Of a stretch of 64,000 nucleotides of DNA, positions 6,237-12,759 are shown in pieces. Position numbers and translations under genes: made by a program. This DNA comes from Candidatus Rokuibacteriota bacterium (GTDB lineage Bacteria > Methylomirabilota > Methylomirabilia > Rokubacteriales > CSP1-6), in NCBI GenBank assembly GCA_030647435.1, contig JAUSJX010000012.1, positions 72,063 through 136,062 of the forward strand. The letters are read 5' to 3'. Under the pieces are notes generated by a model. The model saw only the letters and a program-made list of their open reading frames with translations. It was not told where the DNA came from and searched no databases. Each line of letters starts with the position of its first letter. Position 1 is the stretch's first letter.

Positions 6237-8557
6237 GCGCCGAGACGATGGTCACCGGGATGCTCGACGCCGCGATCGCCTATGCCGCGCGAGGATGGCC
6301 AGTCTTCCCGCTCTCCCCAGACGGAAAGATCCCGTTCTCGAAAGAGCACGCCTGCGCCGCGCCACTCCATCAACACGGCTTCAAGGACGCCAGCACCGAT
6401 CCCGAGACAATCCGCGCGTGGTGGACGGAGCATCCGCTCAGCAACATCGGCATCGCCACGGGCGCGCGTTCTCGCATCACCGTGCTCGACGTGGATGTGA
6501 AGCCGTGGGAAGACAAAGCGGGCGACACGACGCTCGCGGCGCTCCTCGAGCAGCACGGGACACTCCCGGCCACGCCGAGCCAGCGGACCTGGAGCGGCGG
6601 CCGTCAGTACGTATTCGCCTACGGGGTTGGCGTGCGGAACTCCGCGGGCAAGCTCGGAGACAATCTCGACACCCGCGGCGAGGGGGGCTATATCGTCGCC
6701 CCTCCCTCGCGCGTCAGCGAAAATGGGCGACGGGGCGAGTACGCTTGGGATCTCTTCGCCGGCCCCGACGATCTCCCGCTCGCGCCGCTGCCCCCATGGC
6801 TGCTCACGCTCCTCGCGCCCGAGACGACGAACGGCCATCCCGCGCCCGCGGCGCCCGTCGACGACGCGATCCCGGACGGACAGCGCAATCCCACGCTCAC
6901 CTCGCTGGCCGGCACGATGCGCCGGCGCGGGATGCAGCCGCCCGAGATCGCGGCGGCGCTCCTCGAGGTCAACCGCCGCCGCTGCCAGCCGCCGCTGCCC
7001 GATGCCGAGGTCCAGGCGATCGCGGCCAGCGTCGGCCGGTATACGCTCCCCTCGGTCGAGCTCAACGCTGGCAACCTCAATCTGGCCGAGATTACGGCCG
7101 AGGCCTGGCGCGCGTTCGCCGCCGCGAATGCGCCGCCTCTCACGTTCCTGATGGGTGGCCTCCTCGTGCGCCTCGAACCTGACGACGCGGGCCCCCCCGT
7201 CATACGGCCCGTGACGCCGGATCGCCTTCGGCATAGTCTGGCGCGCTGTGCGACTTGGTATATGCCGACGAAGAAGGCGCGCGTCGACGCCTTGCCCCCA
7301 CTGCATGTCGTGCACGACATGCTGGCGCAGCCGGCGCCGCCGGTGCCGGTGCTCGATCGCCTCGTCGAGGCCCCCGTGTTCACCCGCGGCGGCACACTCC
7401 ACCAGGTCCCCGGCTACCACGCGGACGGCCGGATTTTCTACGCCCCCGCCCCGGGCCTCACGGTCCCGCCCGTCCCGACTCCCGTGACGGCGGCGCACGT
7501 GGCCCAGGCCGTCGAGCTGCTCCTCTGGAACCTGCTGGGGGACTTCCCCTTCGTCGAGAACGCGGATGGCGTCCATGCGCTGGCCGGTCTGCTGCTCCTG
7601 TTCGGCCGCGAGTGCATCGACGGCCCGACGCCGCTGCACCTGGTGGAGAAACCGACCCCAGGGACCGGCGCGACGTTCCTCGCGGAGGCGATGACCCTCC
7701 CGGCGATCGGCCGCAGCCCCGGCGGCATGACCGAGGGCCGGGACGAGGACGAATGGCGCAAGCGACTGACCGCGAAGCTCCTGACGAGCCCCGCCGCCGT
7801 CAACATCGACAATCTCCGGCGCCGCCTGGACTCTGCGGCGCTCTCCTCGGCCATCACCGCGACGATCTGGGAGGATCGGCTCCTCGGGCAGAGCGAGCAG
7901 GCGCGCATCCCCGTCCGGTGCCTCTGGATCGCCACGGGCAATAACCCGGCGCTCTCGGATGAAATCACCCGCCGCACCATCCGGATCCGACTCGACTCGA
8001 AGACGGAGCGCCCGTGGCTCCGCACCACCTTCCAGCACCCGGACCTCCGGGCCTGGATGACGGCGCGGCGAGGGGACTTGATCCAGGCTGCCCTCATCCT
8101 CTGGCAAGCGTGGTTCGATGCGGGCCAGCCGCTGGCCAAGACACCGCTCGGCATGTTCGACCACTGGGCCAAGATCCTCGGCGGCGTGTTCGAGGTCGCC
8201 CGCGTCCCCGGGTTCCTCGGCAACCTCGACACCTTCTACGAGGACAGCGACGCAGACGGCGCCGCCTGGCGCCAGTTCGTCGACGCGTGGTGGACGTTGC
8301 TTGGGGAGAAGGACGTTAGCGCTACCGATCTCTGGGGGCTGTTCAAGCCGCCGATAACGTCCACCATGTCCCCCCTCGACGTGGATCTCGGACTTGGTGA
8401 CGGGTCCGAGCGGAGTCAGACGACCCGCCTCGGGAAGCAGCTTTCCGCCATGCGGGACAGGCAGTTCGGCGCGTACAGAATCGACAAGGGCCCGGTCAGT
8501 AGGGGCATCCAGAAGTGGCGGCTCATCACGGCCAAGACGGACGGGCCACGCCAATGA
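6233..8557 (+). CDS. Prim-Pol primase with C-terminal helicase-like ATPase
   Basis: About 774 residues. The N-terminal 200 residues form a bifunctional primase/polymerase (archaeo-eukaryotic primase) domain: AIAYAARGWPVFPLSPDGK, DxD-type VLDVDVK and GIATGARSRI. A primase C-terminal-like module (DGQRNPTLTSLAGTMRRRGM) follows. The C-terminal half looks like a helicase ATPase, with sensor-like LWIATGNNPALSDEITRR. The expected P-loop reads PTPGTGATFLAEAM, with Ala where Lys is normal. The GTG start at 6233 overlaps the previous stop by GTGA. It presumably initiates element replication at the repeat array directly downstream. Confidence 0.85.
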   Translation: MSAETMVTGMLDAAIAYAARGWPVFPLSPDGKIPFSKEHACAAPLHQHGFKDASTDPETIRAWWTEHPLSNIGIATGARSRITVLDVDVKPWEDKAGDTTLAALLEQHGTLPATPSQRTWSGGRQYVFAYGVGVRNSAGKLGDNLDTRGEGGYIVAPPSRVSENGRRGEYAWDLFAGPDDLPLAPLPPWLLTLLAPETTNGHPAPAAPVDDAIPDGQRNPTLTSLAGTMRRRGMQPPEIAAALLEVNRRRCQPPLPDAEVQAIAASVGRYTLPSVELNAGNLNLAEITAEAWRAFAAANAPPLTFLMGGLLVRLEPDDAGPPVIRPVTPDRLRHSLARCATWYMPTKKARVDALPPLHVVHDMLAQPAPPVPVLDRLVEAPVFTRGGTLHQVPGYHADGRIFYAPAPGLTVPPVPTPVTAAHVAQAVELLLWNLLGDFPFVENADGVHALAGLLLLFGRECIDGPTPLHLVEKPTPGTGATFLAEAMTLPAIGRSPGGMTEGRDEDEWRKRLTAKLLTSPAAVNIDNLRRRLDSAALSSAITATIWEDRLLGQSEQARIPVRCLWIATGNNPALSDEITRRTIRIRLDSKTERPWLRTTFQHPDLRAWMTARRGDLIQAALILWQAWFDAGQPLAKTPLGMFDHWAKILGGVFEVARVPGFLGNLDTFYEDSDADGAAWRQFVDAWWTLLGEKDVSATDLWGLFKPPITSTMSPLDVDLGLGDGSERSQTTRLGKQLSAMRDRQFGAYRIDKGPVSRGIQKWRLITAKTDGPRQ

Positions 8558-8563
8558 TGATGG

Positions 8564-8674
8564 TGGACGTCATGGACGTTGTGGACGTTTTCCCGCCCTC
8601 CTACGTTATAGGATTTTCGATTTTCTCACGCGTAGACGGGGGGAGAAATGTCCTTCATGTCCTCCACGTCCCCT
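8564..8674 (+). repeat. 9-bp iteron arrays around an AT-rich core (putative origin of A)
   Basis: Three tandem 9-mers TGGACGTCA, TGGACGTTG and TGGACGTTT fill 8564-8590. Three more 9-base units of the opposite orientation fill 8648-8674 (ATGTCCTTC, ATGTCCTCC, ACGTCCCCT), sharing a GGACRT core. Between them is an unusually AT-rich stretch (8601-8627). Placement immediately after the replication gene suggests a replication origin or operator. Element B has an unrelated 9-bp array in the same place. Confidence 0.65.
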
Positions 8675-8744
8675 ATCTGAGACTGCCTTCCCGGCCTTCT
8701 GCCCCTGTCTCACGGGCCCCGGCGTGGTGACCCCGGCCTCTCCC

Positions 8745-8969
8745 ATGCCGGCCCATCTCGCGGCCGAGGTCCGTCGCCTTCTGGTCGAAGCGCTGGTCGC
8801 GGATCTCAAGGCCCATCCGACTCGGCCGTCTTCCCGCACGGTTGCCTCGGCCACGGTCGTTCCACCGTCGGGGCGCGCCCGTGGCCGACTCGCGCTGATC
8901 CAGCGCGTCACGCCAGCCCGCGCCGTTATATGTGGCAAGCCGTACCAAAGGCGCGCCGATGCCCCGTAA
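8745..8969 (+). CDS. Hypothetical protein
   Basis: 74 residues: a helical N-terminus (MPAHLAAEVRRLLVEALVAD) then Arg/Pro-rich sequence. Not recognised. Its 3' end overlaps the next gene by 11 bases, which favours a real coding gene, but there is no strong ribosome binding site. Confidence 0.4.
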   Translation: MPAHLAAEVRRLLVEALVADLKAHPTRPSSRTVASATVVPPSGRARGRLALIQRVTPARAVICGKPYQRRADAP

Positions 8970-9351
8970 GCGCTCAGGTCGGCGCGGGCTACGCGGCGGA
9001 GCGCCGCGGCTGCTCGGCTTACACAACGGCGTCCATGGGCGCTGGTACCGCGAGGCCTGGGCGGCACTGAGTGCTGAGTATGGGCAGTTCGCTGGGCTCG
9101 GGCGCCTCGAAGCCGGCCGCGTGTGCCTGGCCTGGTGCCAACTCAGGGCCACGACGACGGCGCTTGTCGATGGGCAGCGCGCCAGGCAGAAGCGGACCGG
9201 CAAGCCGCCTAGCGTCCGCCAGCTCGAGCGCCTCGCCAAGCGGGCAGGGCTCGCGGACTCCACCTACAGCCAGGCCCTCGACAAGCTCCGCGCACTCATG
9301 GGCGGCGCCAGCTCGAGCGTCGCGGCAGCGTTGCGCCGGGTGCGGGCATGA
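8959..9351 (+). CDS. Hypothetical protein in small-terminase position
   Basis: 130 residues, basic N-terminus (MPRKRSGRRGLRGG), helical body (EAGRVCLAWCQLRATTTALV) and a segment PSVRQLERLAKRAGLADSTY that could form a helix-turn-helix. It directly precedes and overlaps (ATGA) the terminase ATPase gene, where a DNA-binding small terminase subunit would normally be. The assignment as TerS is by position only. It shows no obvious similarity to the P27-type TerS of element B. Confidence 0.5.
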   Translation: MPRKRSGRRGLRGGAPRLLGLHNGVHGRWYREAWAALSAEYGQFAGLGRLEAGRVCLAWCQLRATTTALVDGQRARQKRTGKPPSVRQLERLAKRAGLADSTYSQALDKLRALMGGASSSVAAALRRVRA

Positions 9352-10208
9352 CGAGGCCACCCTCCACCCGCCGGTTGATTGTCGCGGCTTCGGCTCAGAG
9401 CAACACGGTTGAGGTACACCTGCTCGAAAAAAAGATGACCCGCGCCGAGTTGGATGCGTTGTTGACGAACGAGACGGGCCAGCCGCTCGTCCGGCTGCCC
9501 TGGTACGTCGAAGCGGACGCGGCGATGGACGATCCGGCGGCCAAGCTGGTGGCGCTCTCCGCGCGGCGGCAGGAAGGGAAGACGACATATCAGACGCGGA
9601 CGGCGATGGGCGAGCTGATGTTGAAGCCGGCGAGCTACACGTTGATGGTCGCGGCCTCCGAGGGGCAGCAGCAGGCGATCTTCCTCCGCAAGCTGCGCCG
9701 ACCGTTCGAAGCGCTGCTCACACGGCTCGGCGTCAAACGAAACGCGGCGATCATCACGAAGAAGTCGATCGAGTTGTTGGAGCTCGGCAGCAAGGTCGAG
9801 GTGGTGGCGACCAGCGAAGTGACGAGTCCGGGTCGGAGCGTGTCGCTCCTGATCTTCGACGAGGCGCGCGATATTTCCGACGCGGTTTTTACGAGCTTGG
9901 CCCCGTCCGTGCTCGCGATGCCGGGCAGCAAGATCCTGGTGGCCTCGACGGCGGGGCCCCCGCGCGGCTGGTTTTATGAGCTGATCCGCAATCCCCTGCC
10001 GGAGACGCGCGTCGTGACGTCGACGGGGAACTGCAACCCCTTCGCGGACCAGGGCATGCTGAGCTTCCTTGAGCGGCAGCTCGCGCGGATCTCGCCTGCG
10101 GCGGCGCGGCGCGAATTGCAAAATGAATTCGTCGAAGATAGCGAGAGCTTCTTGCCCGAAGCGCTGATCGAAGCCGCGATCGATGACGACCTGGTGGTGC
10201 TCGCATGA
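9348..10208 (+). CDS. Terminase large subunit, ATPase part
   Basis: 286 residues. A Walker A-like SARRQEGKTT (Lys78), a Walker B LLIFDEA (Asp171-Glu172) and the coupling motif VASTAG (near 200) are in the order and spacing of phage large terminases, which power DNA packaging into proheads. The reading frame stops where the nuclease domain should begin. The nuclease follows as a separate, ATGA-overlapping gene. It starts with ATG at the stop of the preceding gene. Confidence 0.8.
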   Translation: MTRPPSTRRLIVAASAQSNTVEVHLLEKKMTRAELDALLTNETGQPLVRLPWYVEADAAMDDPAAKLVALSARRQEGKTTYQTRTAMGELMLKPASYTLMVAASEGQQQAIFLRKLRRPFEALLTRLGVKRNAAIITKKSIELLELGSKVEVVATSEVTSPGRSVSLLIFDEARDISDAVFTSLAPSVLAMPGSKILVASTAGPPRGWFYELIRNPLPETRVVTSTGNCNPFADQGMLSFLERQLARISPAAARRELQNEFVEDSESFLPEALIEAAIDDDLVVLA

Positions 10209-10972
10209 TCGTGGACCAGGAATACGCAGGCTGGGATTTGGGGCGCAAGCGTGACCTGACGAGCGAGGTGCGCGTCAAGCGCGTGGCGCCCCGGCGCCCC
10301 GAGGCGATGGATCATCTCATCGTGAGCAGCCTGCGGGTCTGGGATCCGAAGGCGGCGCCAGGCGGGGAAGTGGATTTTGCCGAGGTGCGCGCGGCCTTGG
10401 CCGCGACGGCGGCCGAGTGTCCACAGCTCGAGGCGGTGTGGATTGACGAAGGCGCGGAGGCCGCCGCGGTGCTGCCGTTCTGTCGGGCGCACCCCGTGCT
10501 GAGTCTCAAGACGCATGGCTTCAAGGCGAGCGTGGAGGCCAACATACAGATCTGGAGCGCGCTGGCGGCGCGCCTGCATGCGCGCACGTTGAGCATTCCC
10601 CGCCACGATCGCCTCGTGGCCGAGCTGCGCAATCTCCGGCTCGAGGCCTTCGCGCTCGGGAGTCGCTGGCGCGTGGTCGACAGCTCGCGGCAATTCCATC
10701 GGGACGTGAGCTTCAGCCTGGCCCTCGCGGTCTGGGCGGCCGGCGAAACGTCGGCCTATGCCGCGTGCGACATCGGCGCGGACGTCCTCGGCCCACCGAC
10801 CCTGCGTCCGCAGCGCGAGCCCGCGGCCCCAGCCGGACCCAAGCAGCCGCTCTTCGCGCAATTGGCGCCGCTCGGGCCCGACGATGACCGCGGCGCGCCG
10901 CTGGACCCGGAATGGGTTGAGAACGCGCGACGATTCCACCCTCGGCGCGGCGCCCCAGGCTTTTGGCGGTAG
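10205..10972 (+). CDS. Terminase large subunit, nuclease-like part
   Basis: 255 residues. The start AGWDLGRKRDLT places an Asp (residue 11) as in RNase H-fold terminase nucleases. A second acidic cluster VWIDEGAEA (Asp81-Glu82) and RDVSFSLALAVWAA (Asp167) complete a plausible metal-binding triad. It would cut concatemeric DNA together with the ATPase half encoded just upstream. The last 70 residues are Pro-rich and probably flexible. The split into two overlapping genes is unusual. Confidence 0.7.
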   Translation: MIVDQEYAGWDLGRKRDLTSEVRVKRVAPRRPEAMDHLIVSSLRVWDPKAAPGGEVDFAEVRAALAATAAECPQLEAVWIDEGAEAAAVLPFCRAHPVLSLKTHGFKASVEANIQIWSALAARLHARTLSIPRHDRLVAELRNLRLEAFALGSRWRVVDSSRQFHRDVSFSLALAVWAAGETSAYAACDIGADVLGPPTLRPQREPAAPAGPKQPLFAQLAPLGPDDDRGAPLDPEWVENARRFHPRRGAPGFWR

Positions 10973-11000
10973 GCCGTTTCACCACGAAAGGAGCACGCGA

Positions 11001-11387
11001 ATGGACACCGTGACCGCAACACAGACGGACGAACAGCTGCTAGCCGAGGGCCTGGGGCATCTCGGCCTCACGCTCAAGGATGTTTCCCGCCACGTGCCCC
11101 AGGTCTGGAGCGCGGCCGGTGGTCTGCTCACGATTCGCACGGCCCGCGGCCGGCTGGAGTATCGCGCGGGCGACTACGACCGGCTGACGTGCGCGAAGGG
11201 GCATACCTATCCGCGCTGGTACCGGGGGTGCAAGCAGTGCTATGAGGTGGCGAAGCACTCCCTCGATCCCGACACGAGCTACGCCGCGCGGGAGTGGCTC
11301 TCGGAACTCAAGATTTCGGAGCGGAAGCTCCGCATTGCCTCCGCGCGCGAAGGCGGCAGCCCGTGGCCGGCGCGCTACACCACATGA
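11001..11387 (+). CDS. Hypothetical zinc-ribbon-like protein
   Basis: 128 residues. The middle holds CAKGHTYPRWYRGCKQC, a CxxxH...CxxC arrangement that could bind one zinc ion. AAAGGAG precedes the ATG by 7 bases. No family recognised. It is the first gene after the terminase pair, where portal and capsid genes would be expected in a phage, but it resembles neither. Confidence 0.6.
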   Translation: MDTVTATQTDEQLLAEGLGHLGLTLKDVSRHVPQVWSAAGGLLTIRTARGRLEYRAGDYDRLTCAKGHTYPRWYRGCKQCYEVAKHSLDPDTSYAAREWLSELKISERKLRIASAREGGSPWPARYTT

Positions 11388-11926
11388 GGGTCGGCCTGGC
11401 GATGTCCTGGCAGATCCGGCTGGGCGGCGTGGGTGCTCCCGCAGGGGCGGGCGAGGTCCTCGACCTGGCGGCGCTCCGCTCGCTCGCCGAGATCATGCGG
11501 CAGGGACACGTGCCGCTCCGCGCGCGCGGCGCCGTGGTCGGGGACGTGCGCGAGCCTTGCCTCATCGGCCGGGAACTCTTCGCCCTGGCCGAGGTCAGCG
11601 ATGAGGCCTTCGCGGCCCAGCTCGGCGAATGGGAGCGCCGCGGGTGTCTGTCGACGGTCGCCGGATTGTCCATCGTTGGTCGCCGCGTGCCGATGGCTGA
11701 GACAGAGTGCGAGCGCAGCTCCGTCTATACGGCGGTCAGGTCGGTCGACGTGATCGATCTGCCACGTGGCGCGGCCTGCTTCCTCTGGAATTCCGAGCCC
11801 GCGGCTGGGGCCGAGCTGCCCGGCCTGACGGCGCCCGGCCGCCGCGCCTGGCGGCCGCGGCCCGCCCGCGGCGCCGATCCGCTCGGCAATCTCAAGCGGC
11901 GGTTCGCGCGCGGGACCGCATCGTGA
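11384..11926 (+). CDS. Hypothetical protein
   Basis: 180 residues, ATGA-coupled to the previous gene. The first third contains LDLAALRSLAEIMRQGHVPLR and a conserved-looking AEVSDEAFAAQLGEWERRG, possibly helical DNA- or protein-binding. The C-terminus is Arg/Pro-rich. Not recognised. Confidence 0.5.
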   Translation: MRVGLAMSWQIRLGGVGAPAGAGEVLDLAALRSLAEIMRQGHVPLRARGAVVGDVREPCLIGRELFALAEVSDEAFAAQLGEWERRGCLSTVAGLSIVGRRVPMAETECERSSVYTAVRSVDVIDLPRGAACFLWNSEPAAGAELPGLTAPGRRAWRPRPARGADPLGNLKRRFARGTAS

Positions 11927-12570
11927 GCACGTGGACCGCGCGGTTCCTCGCGTTGGGCGCGCGCACGGCCGACGGCGTGTTAGTCGGACGGCCGACGCTC
12001 GCGGACCTGATACGTCAGCTCCCCGGCACACCCGTGTCTGTCCACTGGGTCGATGGGAAGCTCGAGCATCCCTACGTGGGCGCGAGGATGGCGGCCGACC
12101 GCGATCCGGCGGCCATCATCGGCTCCGTCCTCGGCGCGCGTCTCCTCTCGGATGGCGCCTATGGTCTCCTGTCGATCAATCAGCTGTCCTTCGATGAATT
12201 CTTCCTCGCCGCGGAGCGCGACGGCCGGCTCATGGAGACGTTCGGGCTCTCCCCGCGAGGACGCACCGCGATCGTCCCTCGTAACGGGGGCGAGCCGCTC
12301 CTCCTCTTCACGGACCTGATTTCGCTCGACGTCGTCCAGACGCCGATCGGCGGCGGCTGTTTGCTCCAGTCCGACGTCGCGGAGGCGGCCGGTCTCGCAT
12401 GCCCGGTGCCCCCGAAGCTCACGCCCCTGCCGCGCCCCGCGCCGCGGCTAGCACCCAGCCCCGCGCGCGAGAACCGCGGCACGGCGCGGGTCCGCTACGA
12501 GCGGACCGAGCCACGCCTCCGCCCGCTCGTCACGGAATTCCGCGTCATTCCCGAAGGCGGAGACTACTGA
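11923..12570 (+). CDS. Hypothetical protein
   Basis: 215 residues from a GTG that overlaps the previous stop (GTGA). A folded-looking N-terminal domain (residues 1-140, with SVHWVDGKLEHPYVGARMAA and LSDGAYGLLSINQLSFDEFF) is followed by a Pro/Arg-rich tail. No structural phage protein signature is evident. Confidence 0.55.
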   Translation: MSTWTARFLALGARTADGVLVGRPTLADLIRQLPGTPVSVHWVDGKLEHPYVGARMAADRDPAAIIGSVLGARLLSDGAYGLLSINQLSFDEFFLAAERDGRLMETFGLSPRGRTAIVPRNGGEPLLLFTDLISLDVVQTPIGGGCLLQSDVAEAAGLACPVPPKLTPLPRPAPRLAPSPARENRGTARVRYERTEPRLRPLVTEFRVIPEGGDY

Positions 12571-12759
12571 TGCGCGCGACGCGCGTGGCATCACTCACGC
12601 GCATCGCGCTCGGGAGATCGGCGTGACGTTCACCACGCCGTGTGGCCGGTCCGCGACGGCCAGGAACTGCGGCCTGTTCGCCCGGCGTGTCGTGACGAGC
12701 ATGCTGGGTGGGCGGGCCGCGGATCGCGACTGATGTTCCAAACAAGGAGAACCGACTGA
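12570..12759 (+). other. Chain of three stop-start coupled micro-ORFs
   Basis: Between the preceding gene and the tape-measure gene three very short frames follow one another with exact overlaps: 12570-12626 (18 codons, ATG in TGATG), 12623-12733 (36 codons, GTG in GTGA) and 12733-12759 (8 codons, MFQTRRTD). The last overlaps the ATG of the tape-measure gene at 12759. They may only pass ribosomes along, or be the decayed remains of tail-chaperone genes that usually precede tape-measure genes. Confidence 0.4.

Noticed and set aside
6053-8554. 833-codon minus-strand open frame opposite the primase
   Set aside because: Antisense shadow with Arg/Gly-rich composition; the plus strand codes for a recognised Prim-Pol enzyme.
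9348-10208. Terminase frameshift as sequencing error
   Set aside because: Not excluded, but the ATGA overlap, normal starts and break at the domain linker favour two real genes; reads would settle it.
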